Source: Cristatella mucedo | Taxonomy: Eukaryota > Bryozoa > Phylactolaemata > Cristatellidae | Length of the DNA stretch: 64,000 bases | Assembly: GCA_009760855.2 (NCBI GenBank) | Contig: WPIO01000041.1 | Location: forward strand, 258,501-322,500 | Direction: 5' to 3' | Shown here: piece after piece, positions 21,291 to 32,727 of the stretch | Position numbering within the stretch: position 1 is the first letter of the stretch | How the letters are laid out: each line of letters starts with the position of its first letter | Program-made: the position numbers and the translations under genes | The notes under the pieces: generated by a model | Told to the model about the DNA's origin: nothing | The model's input: only the letters and a program-made list of their open reading frames with translations | Databases searched by the model: none

Positions 21291-23835
21291 GGTCAAACCT
21301 GCCTACCCACGCACCTGCCTACTGGCTGCTCCGGTGGAGACTTCGGCTGCTGCGGAACGGTCGAGCTGACAGCCGAATCTCGTGCCTCTGATAAAGCAGA
21401 ACGCAAGCAGAGGCATAGCCAGGAGGTTGGCAGGGGTTCTAGATGCCACCCTCCTGGCCTGGTACGTGAGAGCCGAGTCTGACACCCGGTCGGACGGCCA
21501 GCCAGCGGGCCGTGGCCTCTCTGGCTGGCCGTTTCGACGTCATTTCGGCCATTTTTTTCGCTTGCCGTCGGCACATGGAGAGAGACGCCCCAAGACTCTC
21601 TTTTACAGGCTCCTTCTTACCCTGACCCCCGCGTCACCCTGGTGCTCCGATCCTGAATGCTTCGCCTCTGAATGCGAGTGCGCTTTTTGGTGAATGGCGC
21701 TCTAGTTCTTTGAGCTTCCGGTAGCGGCACCATTACTACGGCTCGTTTCTTCCACACAGCCTCTCTGCTTCTACCTCGATCTGGCACTCCCTCTGGGCTA
21801 TGTTATTATGCACTGAATGTGCTTGCTAGCGCTCCTGTCCCTGTCACTCTGCTAGTGCTTTCCTCCATGTCGAACGGAGTGTTCAATGGCGCTCGTTAGT
21901 GGGCGAAAAATGATGCGTAGAATGCGACTTCCGGTCTCGGTTGCGTGAGCCTGCTACGCCCGGCAACGTGGCCGCCGGACACGCGATGCTCGCCAGGCAA
22001 GGGATGCTCTCGGTGCGAGGCCGTGCTGCTTCGTCGATCGAAAGGCCAGCTAAACCATTTGTTAAAACTGCGGCAGGATTTATTCCATTCATCTGCTCTC
22101 GATGCGCTGGAACCAGGGCGCCGTTCAGCCAAAGATCGTCAGTGGCTCCTGCGATAGTTGCTGCCAATGCAGCGGCGTTCGCTGACCCGTGCCAGAGCTT
22201 GCAAAACGCACGGCAGCTGCTCGACTCAGCAGCGCAGCCCGGCGAATGCAAGTTTGCGAGTAGCCCCTAACGAGTAGCCCTGACATTCACCATTAAGAGC
22301 GCCATGGCGCCACTCAGCCGGCGGCCAATTGCCTGCCTGCCCACCCTTGGCGAAGCTATTCAAGGCAACGGCGGCGTGGTGTGGCTGAGCGAATGCGGTT
22401 GTCTGGCTGGCATTCTGGCGCCTACGCATTGGCTGCAGCCAAAGAAGAGCAGCTTCTCCACCCTCAATCCCAGCAGACACGAGATGCCGAGCAGACGAAT
22501 GCAGTGCACAAGGCTCCGGCCGCCGCCGCCGTAATTTGAGAGGTGTATATTTTTGTAAGCGCCAGACAAGTTGGCCAGGAGATAAGCACTATCTAAGCGC
22601 AGGCCCTCGTTAGGCGAGCATCCGTTTAGCGTTCGAAGGTTCAAGGTTCCGAGCTGAGGTTAGTTGCGAAGCAGAACGCCCATTCATCTTCTCTCGGGCC
22701 AAGAGAGCGGCAGCAGCAGCGTGCAGCAGCAACGATCCCAAGATGGCCGACGAAGGACTGAGACGTCGGCGCCGGAGATCGTAGTGAGTTTGACCTTGAC
22801 TGTGCCTGCCATCGCCCTGCTTTTTCACGAGTTCGCTGAACTGCCGTCGGACGGCCGACAAAGCCGGCACGGCAAAGCCACCGAGAACGGACGTGCTTGT
22901 AGATCGCGTGATTGCTAGCTGTATACCGGCGCCGTGTCCATCATGTAGAAGCCGGTCAGACTCAGACTGGAGTGTCGAGATTTCTATGCTTTAACTTCGC
23001 TGTAGCGCTGCCTGCTTTATAGCGCTGCGTGCTTCCAGACCTGGTGCGCTGCGTACGACCGACAGAGACGATAAATCGCATAAGCGTCTCTCTCACGATA
23101 TATCTCTATTAAAACATGCTTTCATAGGATAGTCGCACAGGAATGCTATCGCTCTGTATAAATGCAACTGTTGTCCGTGATTTAATTTTTTTTAGTCTAA
23201 TGAGTGAGCTACCATCAGCTACATGGCCAGAAACAGTGCACGTACTACTTTAAAGCAGCTACGGCCTACCGTGAACAGGGTTAGCCTTGCATTTTCAAAG
23301 CATGTAGCCAGGCAGCATTCCTGACTCCTTCTTCATCAGAAGGCGAGAGCTCCGATCCTATTGTGACCTACCAGATCCCTTGATCCAATTCTGCTACGAA
23401 TCTGCGTCGGCTTAGCTTTAATCTGGGGGAACTACTTTACCAATGAGAGAATATGCGCCACTTTAACGAAGGTAATTGCCTAAGTTGAGTATGTAGTGTT
23501 TCTATATGACTTCGTGCACAAACGACCCCACAAGCAAGGTAAACTATCTCCCTTACAAGTAAAGAATATTTTAGGTACCCTCCAGGTTGTCGTCGTTCGT
23601 CAAACACCAAGTAGGCGCTGTGAACCGCCGGGTAAGATTAACGTTAAATGGCCTCAAAAATGTAAACAAAGATTCGAACCCACGACCTAATTGGTCGAGA
23701 ATCCTCGACATTAATTAAATATTAAAGGAGGCGAAGGAGGAAAACGGGAATCACCAAAAAAAGGAAGAGTCGTTTCCTCGTCATGCCAATATTCTGCGGA
23801 TTGAGAGCTGATTTAGCTATATGGGCTATCTGGGG
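21291..23835. other. CpG-rich island and spacer without recognised exons
   Basis: 21300-22980 is strongly GC- and CpG-rich, with CTTCCGG sites at about 21715 and 21928. A CAAGATGGCC start-like site at 22739-22748 opens a 13-codon arginine-rich frame and is not followed by a good splice donor. Many overlapping frames are open on both strands and none is recognisable. 22990-23835 is ordinary spacer with a possible SINE-2 B-box scrap at 23668-23690. Confidence 0.45.
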
Positions 23836-24278
23836 TATCCGCTTTTCGGAATCCAACAATTTACCACTACCTCTTACAAACCTCAAATCCTTTGGAGACA
23901 GTGCATTTAGTTCGCATGCTCCCAAAGCCTGGAACTCACTCCTGACTTGCATCACAACATCCCTGACTTGGTTGATTTAAAAAAACCTAAGACGCACATA
24001 TTAAGGACAGCATTTAGTGGGTCCCTATGATTCGTCCTTCATGTGCTTATGGTTGCTGACACTGTGCACGCTGTCACTAACCACACTTGCATGCTGACCC
24101 TGTGCATGTCACCCCTAACCATGTTCTTCATGTTGTTTATCAAGCACAATATTACTCACCATTCAATCGCATTTCTCTTTGAAGCAAATGTAAAGCGCTT
24201 AGGAAGAGATTGAGTTCTCTGAGGGCGCTTTATCAAGTGCATTACTATAATTATTCTTATTATTGTTATTATTATACT
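23836..24278 (+). mobile_element. LINE-A 3' end
   Basis: Starts at CCGCTTTTCGGAATCCAACA (TTRFSESN codons) and continues through the KAWNSLLTC codons and the 3' UTR to the hairpin at 24190-24232 and a degenerate ATT tail. Confidence 0.9.
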
Positions 24279-25337
24279 AGTAGAACGAGCTGGCTCACCT
24301 AGTTTGAAGCTCGGCTGAAACAGAAGGAAGCAGAATGAACGAGAGTGGCGGAGCCGCAATGGGGAATTATCCCCCGCCACACTGCAGGGCAAAGGCCCGC
24401 GCCGTCCCCTATTCCTATGCCGCCGACCGTAATGAACGACACAGTCAAGCCCTAATTACGCCGATTTACAACCGCTGAGTTCGTGTCGAAGAAACACTAA
24501 GATTGTGCGAAACAACTTTATATTAATTGCGGGTCATACTTAAAAATCTTGCTGAGAGTGTTGCGCCCTACATAAATTGTGTAGGTCTTGTACACTAGCT
24601 GAATAGCCTGCCTCTGCCACTGGAATGAACCGCAATTTTGAGCTGTAGAATCATTTGCTGAGTTTATGAAAGGATCGGTGCTTCAAAACCCTATTTTGTA
24701 AAGCAGTTGCTAAGGGCCAAATAGAACGTAGTTACTACTTAAGTCACATTACCTCAGAATTCGTCGACGTGACAAAAGTATGAGAGCGCATCTTTGGTTA
24801 TCGATCGTAAGTGTAATCACGGCATATATCTACATCAAAAATGTCATTAATTGTAGGGAAAGAGAATGCATTTGCGTCTCATCGGTGACATATTTTTTAA
24901 ATAATCGGAGAATCGTTAGCTACCCGTAACGAGTACACTGTGATTTTTGTCATCGCTAATTAATTCAATCCATTATCACTTAACCTTCAAGAGAGATCCC
25001 GAGTGAATACTGCAGAATCGGAAAGCGACCTTAGGAGAAAACGCAATCCGCTTACAAATATCTCGTAAAAATAAAGAGTCTCCTCAACTGAAAGACTAGC
25101 TGCATGCAATCCCTGTATCGTTTTAAGCTATTCTCAGTATTCAAAAACTCCATAAAAACCTCTTTTCATGGATCCCTGTATCATTTTTGAGATCTTCGTG
25201 TCCGCTTAACATGCCTGCTCAGCATATCCATTGAATATGCAAGACTATGAACTGCTAACTAGCTTGTCTTTGGACGGGCAGAGTAAGCTTGTGCAAAGTT
25301 TGATTAAAGATGCTGGCAAGAAATCTTCGATAATAGC
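24279..25337. other. Unassigned AT-rich spacer
   Basis: No gene, RNA or recognised repeat. Short frames only. Confidence 0.5.
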
Positions 25338-25926
25338 TAGCAACTGTCATCGCACCACTTCTCGCCGACCTGCACTGGCTGCCAGTCAAGCAACGGATCG
25401 ACTTCGAGGTCTTGTCGCTCACTTTGAGGTCACTTCATTCTATGGCTCCAGCCTATGTCTCAGATCTACTCCCCCACCAGGCCAAGTATCGTACCACCCG
25501 CTTTTTGGAATCCAACAGTCTACTAATACCTCGTACAAACCTCAAATTCTTTGGAGACCGTGCATTAAGTTCGTATGCTCTTAAAGCCTGGAACTCACTC
25601 TCGACTTGCGTCACAACATCCCCTGACTTGACGACATTTAAAAAGAACTTAAAAACACATCTATTTAGGACAGCATTTAGTGGGTCCCTGTGATTCGTCC
25701 TTCACGTGCTTATGCATGCTGACACTGTGCATGCTGCCACTAACCCCACTTGCATGCTGACCTTGTGCATGTCACCCCTAACCACGTTATTCATGTTGTT
25801 TATCAAGCATGATATTACTCACGATTAAATGGCGTTTCCCTTTGCAGCAAATGTAAAGTGCCTAGAGAGAGATTGAGTTCTCTGAGGGCGCTTCATCAAG
25901 TGCATTATTATTAGTAGTAGTATTAA
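25338..25926 (+). mobile_element. LINE-A 3' end
   Basis: Begins at the HHFSPTCTG/ADLHWLPVKQR block and reads SLTLRSLHSMAPAYVSDLLP and KAWNSLSTCVTTSPDL to FSGSL and TGA near 25694. The 3' UTR, hairpin (25852-25893) and ATTATTAGTAGTAG tail follow. Confidence 0.92.
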
Positions 25927-26099
25927 GCTTTGGATGATCCAAAACATGGAAATTGTTCTGCCCACTTTCGTTCCTCATATCTTAAGGCAATCATTGGGCA
26001 GACGCTAGCCGGAAAATATAACTGAAAATTGTAACGTTTAAAAATATAATATGAACGAAAACACTCAGCAAGTAGCGTTGTAAAGAGAGGTAAACATCG
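25927..26099. other. Short spacer
   Basis: No recognised feature. It includes TAAACAT at 26091-26097, a candidate target-site duplication for the following SINE-2. Confidence 0.5.
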
Positions 26100-26273
26100 G
26101 TGAGCCGTGATGGCACACTGGGTAAGGCGGTTGCTTTCACGACCTCGGTCCCGAGGTCGTGGGTTCAATTCCTGCGGTGGGCGATCCTTTATCGCCACTG
26201 CAAGTGGTGGTGATAGCCGTAAAGGCTCTTCTGTCGCTATACAAAAAGAGGCTGTTTAATCAGCTAGGATTAT
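26100..26273 (+). mobile_element. SINE-2 copy, near-consensus
   Basis: GAGCCGTGATGGCACACTGG start with an A box matching TRGYNNANNGG, a self-complementary ACGACCTCGG(T)CCCGAGGTCGT segment, B box GGTTCAATTCC, the CGCCACTGCAAGTGGTGG body and the AGAGGCTGTTTAATCAGCT end. TAAACAT occurs on both sides (26091-26097 and 26278-26284). Confidence 0.92.
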
Positions 26274-26611
26274 TTTTTAAACATTAATAAGAAAATGTCA
26301 AGTCATCATTTGGAACCAATTACCCTGACACGTACAAGTATTTGGGCAGATAAATAAGCCTAATGTCTCAAACTTCAGCATCATTCTCTTAGAAGCTGCA
26401 ATCAAATTCTCATATTTTTCAAGTTTGCCCCTTTCAGCTTTGTTCATTTTTGAGACGCTGGCTTCTCTTGAGATAAGTTGGGTCTTTTGGAAAACGTCAG
26501 GATCTAGGGACAGGGGTCGGGGGGGGGGTCAATTTTTCTAACCCATCTTGTTGAGCCACGTCTTAAAAGCGATTATACCCACAGGTCGCGGAGACATCTC
26601 CAAGCTCTTGA
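26274..26611. other. Unassigned spacer
   Basis: AT-rich, with a G-run at 26519-26527. No gene. Confidence 0.5.
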
Positions 26612-26928
26612 TAATTAAAATTATGATAATACATTTGTATAGCGTCTTCAGAGAACTCAATCTCATTCTAGGCACTTGACGTATTCTGTAGAGGAAGTAT
26701 GATTAAAGGTTAGTAGTAACATCCGTAGGGAGCAAGCGTAATATGGTTACAGATAGCTTGCACAGAGTCACCACTCAAGAGCACACAAAGAACAAATCAC
26801 AAAGACCCAGCAAATTCTGTGAGAAACAAGTCAATTTTCAGCTTCGTTTTAAATGTCGTTAAGTCAGGGGATGCCGTGACATCAGTCTGGAGTTAGTTCC
26901 AGCCTTTGGAAGCACTCGAACGAACCTC
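26612..26928 (-). mobile_element. LINE-A 3' part, interrupted by LINE-B
   Basis: Degenerate tail and hairpin at 26615-26690, a diverged 3' UTR, then the last ORF codons up to the point equivalent to GCATATGAACGAAATGCACG. The same element resumes at 28009 with GTCTCCAAAGGATTTGAG, the next codons in the family. Confidence 0.85.
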
Positions 26929-28008
26929 TGGAAAAGTGATAAGGCCCATGGAATAGGATATCACTTTTATGCTGAAGATACTCAGATGTATTCGTGTCAT
27001 TCAAGCCGCCGGAATCTGCTGCAGCAACTGAGAAACTGAATGCTTGCCTTGCCGACATTCAATCCTGGATTCCGGAAAACTTCTTGAAACTAAATGATGA
27101 TAAAAACCGATCTGTTGCTCGTAGGACACTAAGCGTTTGGCTGGATTAAAAGGCTTTGCTCTTCTAATAGGTGATGCTGTTGTACGACCATCACCACGTG
27201 CTCGAAACAGCTGTCTCAAAAGCTTCATTCAGAAGACTGCTTCTACAGCTAGCCATCACGTCCGATTCCTATCTAAGATTAGGAGCTGTCTTCCACTGTG
27301 GCTTGCAAAAGGTTTAACTAGGTCTTTAGTTCTGTCTCGGCTTGATTATAGTAATTCCCTTTTGGCTGGGCTACCAAAGAAAGCAACTGGATCACTGAGA
27401 TGACTATGAAGATGGCTGCAGGGCTAGTCTTCAAGTCCCAGAGGTTTGAGCACGTGTCTCCTTTGCTAAAAGAGCTAGGATAGATGCCGGTTGAGCAACG
27501 GATACAGAGAAAAGTTCTTACGCTGACCCACAAGGCCAGCCACAGCTTGGCTCCTTCGTACCTAGCTGAACTGCTACACCAGTTTCAGCCTCTTCGCGCC
27601 CTCAGGTCTTGTATGGACAGTATATTACCTATGCCATTCCTCCGGTTAAAGACAGTTGGTGAAAGAAGCTGTAGCTCTGCAGGTCCTAGACTGTTGAACT
27701 CGCTTCCACAATTCTTACGCAACGACAACTACTCTACTACTGCCGACTATGGCTCATCATTTTCTGCGGTTCTGAGCTGCTACTTACATGCTCCTCACTA
27801 CCTCAACTGCTCTCCCGACTCTGCTATGCTTTCCACTATCTCTTTGTTTCGCGAGACAAAGTCTGTTGGCTACCGAATGCGTACCGAAAGCCGCTTAGGC
27901 TGTGAGTGTGCTATACAAAACTCTCCTGCGTGACACCCACATAATCTTTATGGCTTTGTGAAGTTACAGACAGAGATATATTACATTAAATTACATTACA
28001 AAAGTCAT
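26929..28008 (+). mobile_element. LINE-B copy: RT palm to 3' end
   Basis: A second CR1/L2-type family. It starts in the palm with GIGYHFYAEDTQMY (YAED where LINE-A has YADD). It continues with the LP-IQSWI--NFLKLNDDK helix, SRLDYSNSLLAGLP, LTHKASHSLAPSYLAELL and RALRSCMDS, then TVGERSCSSAGPRLLNSLPQFL, and ends a few codons after GYRMRTESRLGCE. The 3' end is TTACATTAAATTACATTAC. Frameshifts break the first half. It lies inside a LINE-A copy. Confidence 0.85.
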
Positions 28009-28330
28009 GTCTCCAAAGGATTTGAGATCCGTTCCAATTATAGCTACACGATTTGAATCCGAAAAGAAGGCAATACAATGCCTAGCTTAGTGGGGAGTAG
28101 CTCTTATAGACTAGAGGAAATGAAGGACGGGACCTAAAAGTCGGTGACTAAAGCCTTGAAGTCGATACGCTGTTTGATTGAAATCTAGAGCACGTCCCTG
28201 AAAGTGTTGCAATTTTGCAACCGAAACGCTCACGACTGACAAGCGTAGTTTCAGTGTTTAGCACGGATTCAAATCGTCAGATTTTACAGGCCGGTGGACT
28301 CTCAGCGAAGCGTATACTGCTGCTAAACAG
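28009..28330 (-). mobile_element. LINE-A, continuation of the copy at 26612
   Basis: Resumes with GTCTCCAAAGGATTTGAG and goes through the SLTFRSL/ADLHWLP region to the AIRRLQ/NSAA region on the minus strand, more diverged than other copies. 5'-truncated near 28330. Confidence 0.8.
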
Positions 28331-29667
28331 TGGGTTTACATGAAAACGAACAGATCGCTCTGCAGGGGCAGCACCGCTGGCACACATTCACACATTCACG
28401 CACATTGGAGCACATCTTCGCAGGGGAATCGTTGGCACTACCGAAGACCTCGTGTGCTACCTGCAGTTTTCATTCTTTCGCCTCAAATGCTGCTTACTTC
28501 CAGACTGAGACAACGAATGATTGCTTGGAGCCTCCCCCGGAAGATCTGGGCGTCAACGGTTTTTTCTCCTCCGGTTCCAGTGGTGTCTGTCTCCTGTTTG
28601 GCACTGCCTTTATGGACTGTAGAGAATAAATAGACAGGTCTGCTTCACAGGGACTTCTCACTCGCGACCGCTCGATCGCTAAACGCCGCCGGTAGACGAG
28701 GTCACTCAAATTGTCGTGTGTGAATGGATTCTTCACAGCCAGGGGTGCAACCCTTCATCCACTCGTGCGTTCTGGAGACTGAGCAGCGCCGTCTATTGGT
28801 TAAATTGCAGCTTGCAAGGAATTCCCAATTTCTGCAGCCTCAATCGGACAATTACGAATCGCCTGCACGCAAGGACGATTTTGGCATGTACGCTACCGAA
28901 TCTCTACCGCCAAGCAGCATCGCGCGATGTCAAAATGTTTATTTCGAAACCCGCCCTGAAAGACTCTAAAGCTGTCAGAAAAAAGTAATTACTTTAAATT
29001 GCATTTCTATTTAATTGCCAAACTTAACCCTCACTTTAACTCTCTGAGCGTTCCGAAAGAGCAGGGACTCTCCGTGCCCCTAAGGCCCCGAGCGGCCCGG
29101 AAGTGCCTCTCTATCGACGAGCCGACGGAAGTGCGAAGCCCATGTTGAGAGCCTGAGCATGCGTACGAATGCACGGGTTCGCCTCGGGAGCCGGCGGACT
29201 CGGTGGGTGGCTCGCGACCAGCCGCACTGCAGCGAGCTACGGTGCTCGCTGAAGCGGAAGCGCACGAAACCTCGCGCAGCGGCTGCACGAGGAGGTATTA
29301 CGAAGGTCGCGCGAGAGAGTGGCGGGCGCTCGTAGTTGGCGCGTTCGCTCACCGACGATCGAATCGGCAGGTCCGCGTTAGATGAGTTGATGAGAGGGCT
29401 GCGTCCGTTCGGGCCCTACGTCGGATAGGCTCAAAGAGTGGAGCGAGTGATGCTGAGGCTCTCGCGTGTGCAGCAGTGCTGCAGTTGGCCGACCGAAGCA
29501 GCGGCCCCGGGGCGAACGAAGGCCGCGGAGCGACTTCGACCCCTGGCGCTGACCTCGTCTGGGAAAATGGAGCCACGTCGGCCCTGCGAAGCATTTGGAT
29601 ATCTCTACTGATTAAAGCGAGCAAGTCCGTCCGCCACCCACGCGGCAAGATGGCTCGGTGTTGTCTG
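28331..29667. other. Spacer and CpG-rich island, no recognised exon
   Basis: 28331-28990 has overlapping frames of about 80-100 codons on both strands without recognisable motifs. 29040-29660 is strongly CpG-rich with equally open frames on both strands. I cannot assign a gene; a promoter or first exon is possible. Confidence 0.4.
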
Positions 29668-29818
29668 CCGAGCCGGTTTGGTCCAGCTGTTAAGGTGCTC
29701 GCCCCCGACCGAGGTCTGGCTGAGGTCGTGGGCTTGAGCCCGGAGGCACATGTGAAGCGCCTGAATAGAGATTGAGTTCTCTTGGGGCGCTATACAAGTG
29801 AATTGTATTTATTTATTT
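29668..29818 (+). mobile_element. SINE-1 copy
   Basis: GAGCCGGTTTGGTCCAGCTG head, GAGGTCGTGGGCTTGAGCCC B-box region, then AAGCGCCTGAATAGAGATTG, AGTTCTCTTGGGGCGC and CTATACAAGTGAATTGTATT. The 3' hairpin arms (AAGCGCC and GGCGC-T) are well kept. Confidence 0.9.
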
Positions 29819-29894
29819 CGCGACCGCAAGAGCTCCCTCCCTGTGGACTGGCTCGCTGAGTCACAGTAGAAACATTCATAGACTGACTGGTTAC

Positions 29895-29990
29895 GTGAGG
29901 CAATGCTATGCCGTCTTGCTGCGTGACGGAAGTGCGCCATCTTGCCACGTGACGGATGGACGGACTCTCTCGCCTTAAATTGGTAAAGAT
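29895..29990 (+). repeat. Dispersed repeat, second copy of the 4558 element
   Basis: Contains CCGTCTTGCTGCGTGACGGA and GCCATCTTGCCACGTGACGG in tandem, then ACGGACTCTCTCGCC and TTAAATTGGTAAAGATACT, aligned with 4558-4665. Confidence 0.6.
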
Positions 29991-30009
29991 ACTGTGACTA
30001 CTTCTGATA

Positions 30010-30182
30010 TGACTCGGCGAAGCGGCTCCACAGGCAGTGAGCTCTCTTAGCGGCAGAAGAGCCTTCTCATCGGTCGCCGCCGCTTGCATTAGGCAGTAAA
30101 GGATCACCCACTGCAGGACTCGAACCGACGACAGTGGGACGTGAAGAGCGAGCACCTTGCCTCCTGGGCTAGTATGGGGGCG
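30010..30182 (-). mobile_element. SINE-2 copy, diverged subfamily
   Basis: Minus strand: CCAGGAGGCAAGGTGCTCGC A-box region, B box GGTTCGAGTCC, then the GATCCTTTACTGCC body and AAGGCTCTTCTGCCGCTAAG. The CTCGCTCTTCACG and CCAGGAGG wording groups it with copies at 42.8, 44.1 and 51.2 kb. Confidence 0.8.
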
Positions 30183-30969
30183 GCGGCAGTTGTGCGCCTC
30201 CCAAGAGAAGAGCTACGTTTTAAGTAGCTCTAAAAATGCATCTCTGCCAAAATTAATTAATCTCTTCTAAAAAATTAATTAATTAATAATAAATTAATAA
30301 ATGTATTAAAAATAAACTAATATAAACAAAATAAAAAATAACAGTAAATTAATCTCTCTCCTAAAAAGCGACCCGTGCTTCTGCGAACCCGCGCTTGTCG
30401 CTCACGCGCACGGCGAGCACCCCGCCGCTCTGGCGGCAGCGTTTCGAGGACGGTCTAGACGGCGGCAAACCGGCTCCCCATCCTACACTTGGGTGGCAAC
30501 GCGCCTGATCCCTGCGTCGACGGCGGGCCTGCCGACTAGCCTCCGCGGTCGCTCCTTAAGTCCCGGCCTTCGTGGATTTTGGCGAGATGGGGAGACCAGT
30601 TGCTCAATAGAGACTGTTCATTAATTAATTAATCATTAATTAATTAATTATTAATAATTATTATAAGAATTAACAACTATTATTATTCATAATTATATTT
30701 ATATATGTGTAAATATATATTATAATAATTATTAATTATTATAAATAATTATCAATTAATTATATTAATTATTTAATTGATCATTAATAGAGACTGCTCA
30801 TTAAGCCCCACTCCGGTGGGGCGCTAGAGCTGCCGCGAACGAACGATGTGAACGAACGCTAAAACGCTACGCGTCTCGTACCCGTAAGTCGTCGATGCTT
30901 GCGGAGCTCATTAAAAAGTTGAGATTCGTAGCGAATCCTTATCAGAGAGTTTCGATAGCCTTTTTTCTC
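30183..30969. other. AT-rich blocks around a GC-rich segment
   Basis: 30245-30350 and 30624-30784 are almost pure A/T built on TAAT/ATTA words. Between them lies a CpG-rich segment (30362-30600) with no recognised product. The second AT block is flanked by 20-bp direct repeats (listed separately). Confidence 0.6.
30604..30804. repeat. 20-bp direct repeat flanking an AT-rich block
   Basis: 30604-30623 and 30785-30804 differ by two bases (core AATAGAGACTG-T/C-TCATTAA). The ~160 bp between them is AT-rich. Confidence 0.8.
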
Positions 30970-31125
30970 ACTGGTTTGGCCGAGTGGTTAAGCTGCTCGC
31001 TTCTCGACCTAAGGTCAATGTGAACGTATTAAACGACCCAGGTCGTGGGCTCGAGCCCCGTGGCACATGTGAGGCGCCTAAACAGAGATTGCGTTCTCGT
31101 TGGGCGCGTTACTTTATACAACATT
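30970..31125 (+). mobile_element. SINE-1 copy, long subfamily
   Basis: A box TGGCCGAGTGG with TTAAGCTGCTCGC, then an extra AAGGTCAATGTGAACGTATT segment before the B-box region GGTCGTGGGCTCGAGCCC. It ends with GGCGCCTAAACAGAGATTGC and TTCTCGTTGGGCGC. The first 20 nt after the leader match Ser/Leu tRNA D-arms closely. Confidence 0.88.
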
Positions 31126-32727
31126 CACATGGCTAGAATTACATTTTACCACCCTATCCGTACAGAGCACTTCGAAAATAGAGCGCGGGCGGAAATTCAC
31201 GAGAATTTCCTTGCAAATCTCATCCTCAAGTGGCCGGGTGGCCCCTCGCGGAGGCAGATCGAGAAGCCGGCTGCCAAAGGTCAGAGGTGCTCCGCTCAAA
31301 AATGGCGGCCCTCATTGATTACTCGTCGCGAAAGAACTTGAGCTCCTTTTATAAAGAAGCGACGACCTCTAGGTAGAGCACCCTTGTTGTGCGCCTCGAA
31401 TGAGCGCTGAACGAAAAGGCTCTGTGCAGTGACGCTTACAGGCTGGCGATATCGCATCCCGGATATTGAGAGAATCTGAATCTCCTCACCGGAAGAGCTC
31501 GCGCCTGACCGCCTCTTGAGCTGCATCTAAAAAGGCCCGGTGCGGCCTGCCCAATTTGGACAGCAGCCTGCTGCTGTTGCTGCTGCTGGCCTCATCGGGG
31601 ACCGGCGCATGTATCCCATTAAAAAACTAAATGCCAACCTACCTTTGGATAAACCTCTCGGAGCCTCCCTTGAGCCTCGCTTTGAAGCCGCTCGTTGTCT
31701 AGCACATCATATCTATCCCCTGCGCCGGAGAGCCTGAAACCCGGATGTGAATCGGCTTGCAGCCTGTTCGGATTCACTCGTCTAGAAAGGCATAAATAAA
31801 AACGCATTTCTCCAGCCTTCAGCTTGCCGCCGAACGCAGGCCATTCTGGTGACGCCTTTATCAGTGTCAAAACAGAGTTTCCTCTCCCCTGGCTCTTATA
31901 CCAGAGCTGCTTGTGCTTCAGGCGACCCCAGGTCGCGGCTTCCGAGTCCTGCAGCAGGCAATCCTGTACTAACCATCATGTCATCGGGGTACATGCCACT
32001 GACGATCTGCTCCGGCTTTAAAAACGAGGCTATTAAATAAGTCACTCTTTACTTTTGATTTTACTCGTAATCTTTGCGTATAGCGTCTAAAAAATATTCT
32101 CCCTTTTAAAAAGCGACAGCCCCTCTATAATTCGATCCTGAACGTGCCGCGTGAATTTGCGTCAGCCTGGAACCTTTTCTCTAGTGCCAGCTAGAGAAAA
32201 ACGCACCATCCCATCTACAGAAACACATTGAATCTGTGAGCACCGGGCGAGACACGCGACAAACCTCTACAAGCGCTTTTAAATCGTGGCGACTCACCGC
32301 CGTGGAAGCCTGGTTGTCACACGCGAGGGGCCAGTCACCGTCGGCTTTTGGAGTTTACAGAGTTTTACAGAGTTTTACATGTGCTCGGAAGAAAGGCAAA
32401 GGATCGCACGGCTGCAACCGTTCCTGATCCCTGAGCCCCTGGAGCCAGAACCAGAAGCGGAACCAGAACCGGTGGCAAGGGGGCTTCAGCCCGCTGCCAC
32501 CCCTGTGCGTGCTTGGTAGAGCCCAACCAGAAGTTTGTAGGCGTGGGTCCGACCAGATTGTGCACCTAAACGCCCGGGAGCCTAAGAGTGGTAATATTAG
32601 TTGCTCCGGCTGTATATCTCGGTATTCGGCGCTCTCAATCAAAATGGTCAATGAGTCCTCATCTCACCATCTTATTTGAGCCACTCTACGTTATCTCATC
32701 ATGTTCGAGGCACGACTTGAGATTAAG
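31126..32727. other. GC-rich stretch, possible isolated first exon, no recognised gene
   Basis: A candidate start AAAAATGGCGGCC at 31299-31311 heads a 71-nt frame ending at an AG|GTAGAG donor-like site (31372/31373). 31900-32040 may hold a very degenerate SINE-2. 32430-32480 has short CCAGAA-type repeats that give an EPEPEAEPEP frame. Nothing is recognised as a known protein. Confidence 0.35.

Noticed and set aside
22743-22784. CAAGATGGCCGACGAAGG start-like site
   Set aside because: Thirteen arginine-rich codons then a stop, and no consensus donor. Kept only as a remark on the island.
32286-32519. 77-codon frame with EPEPEAEPEP
   Set aside because: Produced by short CCAGAA-type repeats; no family resemblance.
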